From the NCBI GenBank assembly GCA_009741485.1, contig CM019227.1, positions 14,184,669 through 14,248,668 of the forward strand: DNA of 64,000 nucleotides, read 5' to 3'. The position numbers were made by a program, and so were the translations under genes. The notes beneath the pieces were generated by a model that made no database searches, was not told the origin of the DNA, and saw only the letters and a list, made by a program, of their open reading frames with translations. Of the stretch, positions 52,138 to 64,000 are shown piece by piece. The stretch is from Malurus cyaneus samueli (Eukaryota > Chordata > Aves > Passeriformes > Maluridae). The stretch's first letter is position 1. Each line of letters begins with the position of its first letter.

Positions 52138-52911
52138 GCTATTCTTAATTTACAGGCAAAAATCAGAATGATAGAAAAGCTCACAAACTAAAATCAGTTT
52201 TTTCGATCTCTCCTTTCCCCACTGTCCTTCCTTCCCTATCAATATCATAAAACCAGGAAAAAGCAAATTCATATGAGGCATGGGAAACTGCTTCTAAGAT
52301 TGAGCACAACTGGGCTGAAAAATAGAGAAAAATGAAAGCCTGGTTATTTGGGTCAGTTAAAATTGGACAAAGCAAATTAGTGGAAAACAGAATATAGAGA
52401 GAGCAATTCTGAGCTGGCTGGAGGGTAAATACAGTGACCTAATGCAAGCATCCATTTCCAGCACGTTGAATTCCCCTGCACTGCAAACAGCTTTCACCAG
52501 CACGAACATGGACAGCTGGGAAATCAGTGCCCAGTCCATGCTGGTTTCCCTTCCTGTGTTCCTGCCCACCAAAAGCAGCTCCATCCACTCACGGGTGCTG
52601 CCAGCTGGCCCAGGTTCCTCAGAGACAGGGAAGGGGTGAAACTCTGCAGTCCCTGCCAGGGACAGAGCTCCTGCCACTGCCACCCCCAGCTCAGACACAG
52701 CACGACCCCAAAATGCTGCCATGACCATTTCATTCCATTTCTAAAGTCAGCACTGAGAGGACTCTGCCTCTGACAAACAATGGCAATAAAATTGTTTTCT
52801 TAAATACTTCTAAACAGGTTTAGGTCACCTAATACCTCTAGAAATTAAATACTTTGCAGTACTTCCTTTTATTTTTTAAAATTTTTGTTTTGTTTTGTTA
52901 TGTTGTGGCTC

Positions 52912-52913
<2 letters not shown>

Positions 52914-52945
<32 letters not shown>
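52914..52945. repeat. Poly-T tract (32)
   Basis: The longest homopolymer in the window, 32 uninterrupted T preceded by a T-rich GTTTTGTTTTGTTATG stretch. It may be the minus-strand poly-A tail of an old retrotransposed copy or slippage growth. No retrocopy body was recognised next to it. Confidence 0.95.
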
Positions 52946-52946
<1 letters not shown>

Positions 52947-53473
52947 AGGAAACACATCAATTAGCAGATATTGCCAAAGGCAGACTTTTTTGCTCAACAG
53001 CTGTTCTTTCAGTCTAAAAAAGCAGCAGAATACATTGCAGACAGAAAAAGTCTCCCTTCACTACAGGCTGGATTTAGATAACAGACACCAAAAAGAAGTT
53101 CCAAGAGTGATCAGCCTGATACTCATTTTGTAAAAGTTCTTTTCCCTTTACATTGATTTTTCTCCTCTGAAATGTGAAATGTAGTTCAAAATATCCCATG
53201 TGGCATGTCAACTTCATTTACCCACTGCATTTCTAATATGTTTTCTTCATCCTCTTCTATCCCATCACAGCAATTGCTGTATGCCACAGCATGCTATCAT
53301 GTTTTATGCAGAATTTCACAGCGAATTCAATGGTGACTAATGCTTAAAAAGAGCTGCCACAACATGGCCCTACCTTTTCTTATAAAAGCACCTACCCAGG
53401 GTTTGAGACCTGGCCTTAAAGAGGAACAGTTCCCTAATTTCTGTCACTCATTTCCAAGTGTGGGAGGGGGCGT

Positions 53474-53490
53474 ACAACAACAACAACAAC
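53474..53490. repeat. (CAA)n microsatellite
   Basis: About five and a half perfect CAA units. No coding context. Confidence 0.9.
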
Positions 53491-55028
53491 TCAGTTCCAA
53501 GTACCCACCGAAGATTCATCTCCAGATCTGAATTTAGATCAAGGATTTTATAACAGCTTCTTACTTTTCAGCTGTTCAGAACTGTTCAGAACCAAATTGC
53601 TGCATGCAGCCCTACATCCCCTCGTGCAGAGCTGGTGCAGTTTCCCTGGCAGGCAGAACTTGCTTGGTGAAGTTCCCATTGTGGAACAATGCCAGCCTCT
53701 CTAACATCTTGGATGACAAACCTGCTTTAGTGGGACAAACTGCATTACTCCCCTGTGTAAAGCACAAGCTGACAATGTGGTGCTCATCAGTTGGCTGCTG
53801 GTTATATCTGAATTCCACTAAAATCTGAGTGATCACAAACTCCACCGACACCGCCCGGCCAACGGAAGACTCTCCAAACAATATAATCCCAGTTTATAAA
53901 AATATTAAAGCTATTAGGAGAACAAACATTTTTCCATTTGCTAATCCCATCCAGCAAGACTTGCAGCAGGGTTTTGCAATGCCATAAATATTCAGGAGCT
54001 GGGAACTGGCCACGTTACCAGCTTTGCAAACGCTGCTCTTTAGAAAAGTCCTTTCCACCGGGATGTAGGTGGCAGTGTCTTTTCTTCGCTGACTGTGAGG
54101 GAGTACAAACAATTAGCTGAGCTGGGGATGAATCATTCTTAATGCTTCCAAACAGGAATTTGCCAAATTATATACAACATTGATTATGTTTCCTAGTGCA
54201 AGAAGATACAGTTTTAATTATATGACAATTTTTCATTCTTATTGCACAAAATTGTTGCTCCAGAAAAAGAATGTCAACTGCTATTGTGACATTCCCTAAT
54301 TCTCGCCTCTTATCTCATATTAGCAAAGACCCCTGAACAAAAGGGAGAGTGACTATTTTGACTTTTATTTTACATGCAGCAGTATTTAAATAACAGGTAA
54401 AGTTTAATGCTAGATGAATTTAAACAGTCTCAGCAGGCTCATAGCAGTCAATCTCTCCTCAGAATTGTGGGAACACCGAATATATACCTTTACACACTGA
54501 ATTTTAATATAAGGATCAGGTTTGGTTCCTGCCTTGTCATCTTTCTCTCCTTCCACTTTGACAAAAGAGAAACAAAATTAATGCTACATTATTTTATCTA
54601 CATCTGTTCTGGATGTGTGTGGGGAGGGAGGAGAAAAACTTATGGGTTACTCATACCCATAAAACATTTTTATGCCTTTAAGATTTTGGAATCAGCTGCT
54701 CTGCATGGTAAATAACAACTCTCGAAATAGTTCACTTTGTTGGCAGGTAAATCACATTATTTGAGTCTGTAAACTCGGGAAAGGCTGATCTTCTGGACAT
54801 CAGAAAGGGAATGTGGTGACCATTATGGGTAACTGCAGTGAAAAAAAGAAAGGAGCACTGTCTGCATTCCAAAAGTGGAAGTAGATTGCAGAGGAGAGAG
54901 CTGCCACTGGCATCTGAAGGCACAGCAAGAGCAAGACACAAAGAAATGAAAATTCTGAAAGAATGATTATTCTAGGAAGGAGAAATAGTCTGGTCAAAGA
55001 GATAGAGGATTGAAAACCCCAGAAGTGA

Positions 55029-55480
55029 ATGAGAATGTCAGCAGCAGGAGGATGGGATCCACTTCTAATTTGGGCTGTATTCTGCCTGCTGCTTGCACTC
55101 AGACAAAAAAGGAATTTACTGGAATTTTCACTGTATCAGACATATCCACCCATTATTAAACTGCTTTTTAGACGGGCTCACAGTGACCTTCTAGTGGCAA
55201 AAGGCACAAGGTGCATATTGCTGGCATTCCCATGGAGAGATGCAAACATTGCAGGTGACATTTATCATGCCTTGTTAACCGCATTCGCAGCCTCCCCGTG
55301 CCACATCAATGTCTCAACTCCCACGGAGTTTGATGGGAGCAGCATCAGCTCTGCTATCTGTCACATCAGTAATTGCTACATGCATTAAAAATTAACAATC
55401 TCATTTGAAGGAGTGGCTTGTGAACTGAAGCTTTATTGGGTTAAAAGCAACACTTCCAGCAAGAAACGTGGTTTGTCTGC
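55029..55480. promoter_or_regulatory. Candidate conserved non-coding element
   Basis: This repeat-free block of balanced composition keeps five or so CpGs between 55,173 and 55,325, including ACCGCATTCGCAG near 55,279-55,291. It ends in an AT-rich tail with CATTAAAAATTAAC near 55,382-55,395. A 119-codon plus-strand frame (55,029-55,388) spans it with no recognised domain; the frame starts arbitrarily and has no splice context. Unusual composition for the region suggests constraint, but alignment is needed to say so. Confidence 0.28.
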
Positions 55481-58400
55481 TGCTAAATCCACTGCTTCCC
55501 ATCACTGTAAAAACGAGATCTCTCTCCTCATCTGCAATAAACAACCTGCAAAGTCCCTGATCCAATGATATACTCTTAGAATTGAAAGTTCAGACCGATG
55601 TTTTGCTTGAGATATTACTAAAGCTTTCTATTCCCATCAGTAGAAATTTGTGCCCTGTCAACACAAAATTGACTGTTAATGTACTCAAATAATTTAGCTG
55701 GGAGAAAAGACAACTAATGCAATTATCCCAGAATGGTTTAGATATTAATGTCTCTAGAGCACACTAAGTGCCCCAAAAGCCAATTGTAGCTTCTTAGAAA
55801 TAAACCTTTAATCCTCTGCACCCCTCTGTAAGAAAGGAAAACCACCTGGGAGTTTAAAGAGAGAAGAAGCCAAATTTTGATCCAAATTACTAGAGAAGAG
55901 CTTAGTTTACACAGGCTATTATTTCCTCCTCATTTCTGAAACTCAGCAACCCATTCAGAGGTAACAAAAGGCACTGACCTTTTCTAAGACATTTTACAGT
56001 TTCATGATCATGCCAGTCATACACCTAGATTACTAGGCTCTAATTAATATTCCCAAACCAAAACCAACATAATCATACCTAAAAGTTTTTATCCCCATTC
56101 TCCAGAGCATTTTTTTTGTTGCTGTACTAAAAACAGAACCTTGGGATTGGAGCAGAAGCTGGAGTGAAAAAGGAGACAAATTAGGGTGTTTATTTATGCT
56201 GCTGATACCCTTAATCATGCATTTTACAGGTATGTACGCACACCCACGTGCTTTTAGATGCACCCAGGCAGCACTAGGAGCTGTGCAGAGATATTTGAAA
56301 TACAGGCTTGCAGAGAAAACTCTGCACCTCTCATTCTGCAGTGGGCACAGCAAGGTGGGCCCGAGCTCTGCGCAGGTGGTTTGATGGAATCAGCTGCTAA
56401 AACTCACAGCCAGTTCCCAAACTGTCTACTTAACACTGCCTCCACCGAGCCCTGCTGTCCCACAGTGCGCTGCCATCTGTGCCTGCTTCGTGTGCAGCTT
56501 TTCCTCCTCCTCCTCACATGCTCACATTGTGCCCCAAAGCCTGCATTTCCTGGCCCTCCTCCCAAGGTAGCTTCTTATTGCTGCAGGAATTCTTATTACA
56601 CAGGAACAGGAGAAAGGTGTGCCAGCCTGGTGCCCAAAATATGATTTCTGTAATGAATATGTTTCTTCAGGCAATTCCCCGCTCTTAGCTGCTCTGCTAG
56701 ATTTCAGGATTGCTGCTTTAAGTTGCAGTGTATTAAACTGTCATTTGAAAAAAAAATCCTAATGAAAAATGAAGCAGCTGAAATTGATGAGCAGCAATAA
56801 GAGCTGATCACTGTGGAGATTAAAAAGAGTCAGTGGCAACACTGAGTTGTGCAGAGAATGCTCCAACAATTCTGCATGCTTGATTCCCAGTGCCATAGGT
56901 GAGGGGAGAGGAACCCTAGGATTTTATCAGCTCCTGAATTAAAGCAGCCAAAGAGGTGAAGATTTCTACCCCTGCTTTACACAATCTGTACCATCAGTGG
57001 TGACTGCAGGGTTTTTATCACCCCAGAAACACAGGCTCATGTACACTCCCTGACATGTGCAGGATGGTGTTGCTCTGTTTCCCAAAGCCACAGGCATTCA
57101 TACAATCCTTATGCTTCTAACTTCGAGAATTCTGGACACATTGGCCCATTTCATTACATGTGAGAGAGAACTCTAAATGTTTCATGGATGCAGAAGTCTG
57201 AGTAGAGGATGGAAAACATCTAGAGAATCTGTCTACACTTGACTGACTCCAGAAAATTGTGCAGCTTCAGGCAGAGCTTACCCCAAACCACAGCTCAGCC
57301 TCAAAGCAGAATTCCTGTGCAGAATTCCAGATTTCTGTCACTGTATGGCACTGTGGACCAGTGGAAAACAAGTGGCTCCATAGATCAAATCTGGCCTCTG
57401 AAATTCCTAGAGTACCTCATTTAGGAAAAAAAGATAGATCCAGGAGATCCAAAAAAAACCAAGGTTCAAATTCAATAGTATTTTTTTCAGTATAATTTTT
57501 CTTTGTATTCAATACTCCTGTGGCCTCTTGGAAAAAGGATTTAGTTGACCATAGAGAGCAAGAAAACAACATCTCTGAATTAGTCTTGGGTTCTTCCATC
57601 CCTTACATTTTCTCACTTTTCTAACAGCAACAATATTCCTCTGATTACTAAATATGCTACAACAACTCATTACTCAACAGCAGCAGAAACTTGATCATTT
57701 CATAGAATGTACACTGAGGAAGTGCAGACTTCTCCATAAGGCTAAACAAAATATCAAAACAGGTGAAGGCTATTCTGTACATGCAAAAAGCCACTCCAAA
57801 AACTATGTAATGATTCCCATTCCTAAGTAATTTCAGATATTAAATTCAGGCAAGCAGAATTCTGGAATGGTCAAGTGAGTGCCTGTAGGCAGGTTTCACC
57901 AAACAAAAATAAAGTAGAAAGAGAAAGCCACATGCTTGCAAGACGTTTGATTATTCTAAAAAACTTGTAAGTAAATTTGTCCAAGGATTAAACTTTACTG
58001 TGCTTAAGGAGTGGTAACTTGAAACAGATCCCTTATTGATCAAACTGTGTTTCCTTAAAATCAACAGTGGACGCTTATTACAGTCAATGAAAACAGACTG
58101 GGATTAACCCTGAATATTCCTGGGTTACTTTGTATGTGGTTTATTATTTAGCTGAATAAAAAAAAAAAATGTACCTGGACATTATTTGTTCTAAAAATAT
58201 GCTAAGAATTTTGGTAGCAGTATAAACAAAACGAATAGGTTTGTTGCTGAGGCTGTTGACACAACCTTGAAAAATAGGAGTTTAGGCCTCAGTTCATATG
58301 AGCAAGCAATCTCTTACATCCCTACCTGCAAAAACAGGGATAAAAATGTTTGTGTCCTCTGTTCTCTGTCTCTCTTGTCTATTTAGACTGTAAAGTTCCA

Positions 58401-61400
58401 AGATAAGACCTGTTCCTTTTGGGTGTAGAATGAAACAGATAAAGATTATCCTGTTAGGATAAATATCCTTTAAATGCTTTAAGTTGAAGGTGCATTTAGA
58501 AAGTTCAGCTGTACTAAATCAGACTTCTTAGGTTTCTAAAATTGTGCTGGACATCTTGTGAGAGCAGCTTTACCTTGGAGTTAAATAATTTCTTCTTTTG
58601 GACTTGATGTGCCAAATTTATAATCCCTACACAGAGGATCCCTAGGATCCCATGTGTTATTTGTAGCCTCTGGAGAAGATCAAGCAGCATTAAAAAGGTA
58701 GAACAACTTTCAAAAACTCAATTTCCACACTGTCAAATCTCATAACTTACCCAACCCCCCATTCAAATACGTTCTCTCTACGTTTTTCCTGTTAGAATAG
58801 CTGAAATTTATTGACAGCTCAATGCCTTTGACTTGGGCAAACTTAAATAAAGGTGGTAGAATGCCAAAAGAAAGTGTCATGCCCAACCCCCCCCACCCCA
58901 AAAAAAAAAAAGACACAAACTGAAGTTTAAATCACAAGAGTCTTAAAAAGCAAAACAAATGCTCCAGCTGAGCTAGGGCCAGACATTGATGCTAAAAGGA
59001 CAAAGTGAAATGTTAAGATTGGGTGACATTCAGGAGAAGAAGTCGCAGATCTGAAATTTACCTTTAGTATAAATGTAAAGCAAAACAGAGAAAAACAAAC
59101 CACGCAGAGCCAAGAACTCACTACATCTCACAGCAAGATATCCTGACCTGGCAGGACATCAAAAATACAAGTAATATTCCTTCTGTGCACTGCCTTAGCA
59201 TAATCCATGTTATGGTTAACTTTATCTTGCTAAGAGAATGCATTAAAAACTGATGGCTTTTCCATGTAACTTCATGCACGCTTGGCTTGAACAACATGGT
59301 AGGGAAGTTATTCTTGTTTAATGCTATTTTTGGTATTTTTGGGGGAAAAAAAGTCTTTTGAACTCCTCAGCTACACCCAAAAAGTCAGGGCTTCTGTGTG
59401 AGCCTTTTGCTCCACTAAGGGCAGCAGATATCTCTGCTGGAGGAGGTCAGTGTCTGATTCATTCCCGAGTCCCATTACAAATCAGTTCTATGAAGAATGA
59501 GGTATTGAAAGCAGATTTTAAATCTAATTGAGCATAAAAGGTTTGCCAATTTCCAAGACTGAGCTGAATCATATGAAATTCAACACCCACTAAATATTAT
59601 TTCTCTCAACAGGCTGCAGGAAAGAGTTTTAATGATTTTACATCTTAGACTGAGCCAGTAGATACCCAGGAAAGATCAGTGTAATTGCTATTCCTAATTT
59701 AACATATTTTAAATTATTTCAAGTATTAAAATGTCTTTCACGTGACAGCCAGAGGATACAAGGAAGAGGGAAGTTAAAAAACAAGATCTCCTTTGTGAAC
59801 AGAGTCCTGATTCTCTGCTGTTCTGCTCCCAGGATACTAAAGGGAGAGAAGCTCCTGTCAGCATCACCGGGTCCAGATATTAAATATTGGTCACCTAAAG
59901 ACAAGAATTCTAGGATTTTCAGGTTCATCACTGCTATCTCATGGCTGGCAGAAGGGAAGTTGGTAAGAGCTGTGCAAGTTTCAGTCCTGGGCTATTAAAT
60001 CTTTAGAAATGCCCCGTTACACAGGGACAGCTCTGTGGTTTGCTGAGGGCTGCCCAGGGCAGTGCAGGATCCATGAAATCCTTGTGCACAATATTTCCTG
60101 GGAGCCTCCAGCCAGGCAGGCTGAATTCCCTTGGAATATGACTAAAGTCCACCAGGAAATTGTGCCAGTCACACAAAATACACTGTTTGTATGAGGGCAG
60201 GTTTTAATTAACTGGAAAGTCTGAGACCCAGGATGTTCTGATTTTTGAGTCACTTCTACTTGTAACTTAATGCATCAGAGCTTGATAACATTAATACTTG
60301 ATAAGCAATATGCTTATCATCCTGGGCACAGTGAAATGGGGCAGTATTCTGAATTTCTGATGCCTATTGTACATGGGAAATAGATGAGAACTCATCTTTT
60401 TGCTTATGGCTCTGGAATTGTATACCCTGCTCGGCACTCGGTATTTCACTTAGCAAAGGACAGCACTTTATAACTATTAAATGCACTGCCTTAGGGATGT
60501 GGTAACCCATTGACTTGACAAGTCTTTTAAAAAATGCTATAGTCAAACAGCAAGGCAGGATACATAGGATTTATCTGATAAGCTGCAAAGTCCCTAATGA
60601 CCCCAAACACTCCAGGCAACACTAAGTATAAAAGTCATTTTGATGAACCTGCAAATCACGTATAAATCAGCAGAGAGTTTTTGTGTCCAAATATTTTTAA
60701 AGGCATATATTTCTACTGTGTCTTCTTTTTCGCCCTCCACAATTCCCTTGACATGAAAATATAAGAAATCATTGTGTTAACCGATCTGAATTAAACATAT
60801 ATTTTTTTTTCACTTTGGCTCCCTTTCAACAAGACAAGGGGTTTTTTTTTATATAATTTAAATTTACAAAGGGCTAGACAAAAATGATGTTTTCCCACAA
60901 GACCACGTGAATGCTGTGCTAGTCCCAAGGATAATTTTAGCTCTATGGTACATGCAGAAGTGACAGGAGTAAGAAACACGCTCTGTTCAGGGTGCCAGTG
61001 CCTGCCAGTCTGCTATTCCAGCAATATTCTGTAATTAATGTTGAGTGAGCAATAAAGAAAAACCCAAGAGAAAGGCAAATCTGCTTGTTTTCTTTTCATT
61101 ATGGATGGCTGTGCAAGAGGAAACCAGGAATATTCTGACAGTGCAGCTAAGATCTGGAAACTGTACATCTGTTTTGATCATTTGGATCCCAGCATTCATA
61201 AAGATGAGCAGTTTATTATGCTCGGTGCCATTTGTCAATACATCTTTCCCTGTTTGTCCCTGCTGAGATTGTGGCTGCTGCAAACTCAACAGCTGGCACC
61301 AGCCCTGACAGCCCAGGGCCAATTTATGGAGCTCAGCTGGTGAAATCCTGACCAGTGCTGACACAAAGGATGTCAGTGCCCCAGCCATGCCCTTCTGGTG

Positions 61401-64000
61401 CCTGCTCTGCTCCTTTGGGCCAGGGAATGCCTCCTACCAGCGCTCCCAGCTCCAGTAAACCAGTAACACCCCTGCTCTCACACCAGTTTGGAGGCTCTTT
61501 GCCACTCTCCTCTCCAGTTTTCCTTCTGGCAGATGGGTTGCTGCAGCCCAGCTGAGCTCTGTGCTCTGGACACACCATCCTGACACAGAAACTGCCCACC
61601 TGAAATGCAGTCAGGTTGTGCTGGGAGCACACACCCTCCTCCTCCTCCCTGCCTTCAGAATTACATTTGAATTTCCAGGCTTTTCCCATTAAAAGAACCT
61701 GGTTTTCCATTGAAAAAGGAATATTTTGCCCAAGAACACCTTTATTTCTCAGCTGAACAAGCCTAAAAGCATTGACAGGCTCCCTCCTTCTTCTCTCATT
61801 GCCCCATGGGTGGAATTTCTCTGAGCACAACTGAGACTGCATTAAGGGTGAAAATCATCCACATTACAGCTGGCCCTGCTGTGAGGGTCACACAGCTCTA
61901 CACCAGAGCTGTCCAGAGCTTTCCAGACCTATGTGCTGGTGGGATTTTGTGGTGCCATGGAACAGACAGACCACCTTGTGCCTGTCCTGGCCCTTCCACC
62001 CTCCCTCAGTAGAAATTGTGTGAGGCAATCACTTGCTTCTCTCCCCCTTCTGTGTCCCTGTTTGGTGCACCAGCATCTCATGATTTTAGATCCCCAATGC
62101 ACCATTTGTTGGCACAGTTTATAGGGATTGTTTTCTGTCCCCTGCAGGACTGGAGCTGTGTGTATGAATTAACCAACTCCCAGCATTATTCAAAGTCTGC
62201 AGGATGGATTTGTGTTATGTAAAGTCTACAACTTTCTTGTTAGGTGAACTCTTGTCCAAGTGAAGTAAACCAGAATAGCTCTATTAAAAGTTAGGAAACA
62301 CTTGTAGGCCCCATGGTATGATTTAATCTCTCCTTGGGATGGGGTGTGACTTGTTTTTATCACTGTCAAAACAGAAAAAGGACAAAATTAAGTACACAGG
62401 AATTCTCTGGTCAGGCTCTCAGGCCATTCCTGCCAGTGCCTTCTCCTTGGTGCACCTGGGGGCAAACAGGGCACAAAGGGACACAACTCATCACAAAAGT
62501 GTTTTATATTTGCCCTTCAGCTCAGCAGATAAAACTTTCTGTAAGGCAACAGAAATGGCACTGTTCTGTGCAGCACATTCCCATTCTCATACTCCCAGAG
62601 CAGGAAAGTGCCCTCACAGGGCTGATGGGACCTGGATGCCATTTTTGCTCCTGGAGGAGCCCAGACCTATGAGGAATTTTCAATGGAATCATGCTTGTGA
62701 CAGCTTTGCATTGCAGCTTTTGGGAAGGTTTCACAAGCTAAACTGTTCAATAAATAATCCTTTGGGGCCACAACAGTGTTCAGAAAAGCTTTACAAGCTG
62801 GCAACTTGTATGCAGTGCTGGCACTCTGAATAGATTCTAAAAGCTAAAAGTCTTGCTTGGGCAGATAAAATGTCATTTTACTGGAACATAGTGTAAATTA
62901 CAAATTGTATGTTATGAGTAACATACAAATTTCCCTAAAATGCTGCTTTTTAATGTGGTTAAATCTATCAGATGCTTCAAAGTGGCAATGTGCAAGTAAG
63001 GCTTTCTGTGCAAGAGAACACAGCTTGGGTCTACAAAGGATGTTCTGCAGAGCTGCACTGCAGGCAAAATCCTTGTTTAAAGGGATTGTTTCAGTTCTGC
63101 AGCTCCCTGAACCCCATATCACCAAGATTTATGTAGCCCCAGTGAAGTCCATTACAAACAAGATCTCACTACTCTCACAGAAGAAAATCAAGAAGTGAAG
63201 TTAGACTAATTTGTCCCATTAACAATTTGAATTTTCCCCTTAAGTCCCTACAGGAAAAAAAAAAAAAAAAAAAGTAAAACATAGTAATACCAGACTAATA
63301 ATCATCAACCCAGACTCAAAGTTTCAAACCATGTCCACAAACATGGGACAAAATCTCTAGATCACAGTTTAAGTCTCCTCCTAAATACACCTAAATCTTA
63401 TTTCACACAGATGATGCTGTTGCTGCAGCTTAAAATCTACAAAACTTGTGTGGAGTTAAGCCTGAAACAGACTCCCAAAACTGAGCAATCTAATCACAGA
63501 GCAAATGTGTATGCAAATCCCAGGCAAAATATGACAGCCTTGCTTCCCAGGCTTCACAGAAAGATCAGTCCATCAGTGATAATTAGCCAAGGTTAATTCC
63601 ACTAGCACTTGGATTGTATGAGAAAGCAAATCACTAATTGAAAGTTGAAACTGGATATTGGCATCAGCAGAGCAGCCTTTCTGAAGGCCTGCTGAAGGAG
63701 AGAATAAAGTAATGTGTTAATCTATATGAAAACAAAAGACACCTTCATTAGTGTTCGTTTCAGCAGTCACTGCCGGACACTGCTGTTGCATATGAATGTC
63801 TGAATAAAGCTGCTAACACAACATGACCAAATTCTGCCCCTGAAAACCAATTCTAATCTCCAGCCCAAACAGCCTAGAAGTTGGTTATTTTACAGCTTAC
63901 ACTGTTTATTGCCATACAAGGGATAAAAATTAAACAGCTGACAATTTTTATTCCAATATTTTTAAAACTGCTAAAAAAAGATTTCAGAGTTCTCCTCACC
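55481..64000. other. Long stretch of non-coding DNA
   Basis: No gene, RNA gene or transposable element was recognised. GC-raised patches at 56,258-56,600, 61,260-61,660 and 62,400-62,700 give overlapping frames on both strands (the longest, 61,333-61,842 on the minus strand, is 169 codons) without domain signatures. Simple sequences include a C-run/A-run junction at 58,887-58,911 and an A19 tract at 63,255-63,273. Confidence 0.65.
63255..63273. repeat. Poly-A tract (19)
   Basis: An uninterrupted run of 19 A near the window end. No adjacent retroelement was recognised. Confidence 0.95.

Larger units (their letters stand above)
52141..55028. other. Non-coding DNA with simple repeats
   Basis: No gene is recognised. 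A GC-raised patch at 52,440-52,735 has overlapping frames on both strands without domains. Simple sequences are the T32 run at 52,914-52,945, a CAA-type run at 53,474-53,490, a 10-base doublet CTGTTCAGAA at 53,572-53,591 and a hairpin TTATGGGT/ACCCATAA at 54,640-54,662. Confidence 0.65.

Noticed and set aside
55029..55388. 119-codon plus-strand frame
   Set aside because: No recognisable domain and no acceptor or donor framing it. Kept only as part of a conserved-element candidate.
61333..61842. 169-codon minus-strand frame
   Set aside because: No domain, signal peptide or splice pairing is seen. It lies in a GC-raised patch with competing plus-strand frames.
1..64000. tRNA, rRNA, CRISPR, operon or prokaryotic signals
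   Set aside because: No B-box-like tRNA sequence, no spaced direct-repeat array and no dense coding were seen. The window has vertebrate non-coding character throughout.

Overview
The window is vertebrate nuclear DNA, most likely from a bird. The main evidence is two CR1-type LINE remnants: a 3' tail at about 16,352-16,432 ending in the familiar CCTTCCAACCC...CTATGATTCT sequence, and a decayed ORF2 endonuclease segment at about 21,440-21,895. The DNA is AT-rich, has no operon structure or dense coding, and its reading frames are short, overlap on both strands and carry no recognisable domain. I find no protein-coding gene that I can name, and no tRNA, rRNA or CRISPR array. I read it as an intergenic desert or part of a very long intron.

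Layout. 1-10,480 is AT-rich non-coding DNA with a GC-raised island (6,421-7,110) and two blocks that look like conserved non-coding elements (about 1,990-2,620 and 8,040-8,340). At 10,490-10,675 lies a compact promoter-like cassette: GC box, two CCAAT boxes in opposite orientation, a TATA-like TTTAAAA and a CAG|GT donor. It is either an LTR fragment of an old retroelement or an orphan RNA polymerase II promoter. 11,660-12,330 looks like developmental regulatory DNA. 16,352-21,895 holds the two CR1 remnants. 25,900-27,255 and 39,841-40,225 are the best regulatory candidates: the first combines an ATTA-rich block with a CpG-retaining block, and the second has many CpGs plus a perfect TAATCCGATTA homeodomain dimer site.

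The rest is sparse. There is a perfect 44-bp tandem duplication at 35,174-35,261, a GC-raised stretch at 44,560-45,500, a degenerate 42-bp duplication followed by a palindrome at 47,257-47,351, and a possible orphan terminal exon encoding an EGF-like cysteine pattern at 52,001-52,103, with AATAAA just downstream. Another possible conserved element lies at 55,029-55,480. Several long poly-T or poly-A runs are scattered through the window.

Functionally, the simplest model is a regulatory landscape: scattered candidate enhancers for a gene outside the window, with decayed retroelements between them. The conserved-element calls rest on base composition and motifs only, because no alignment could be made.
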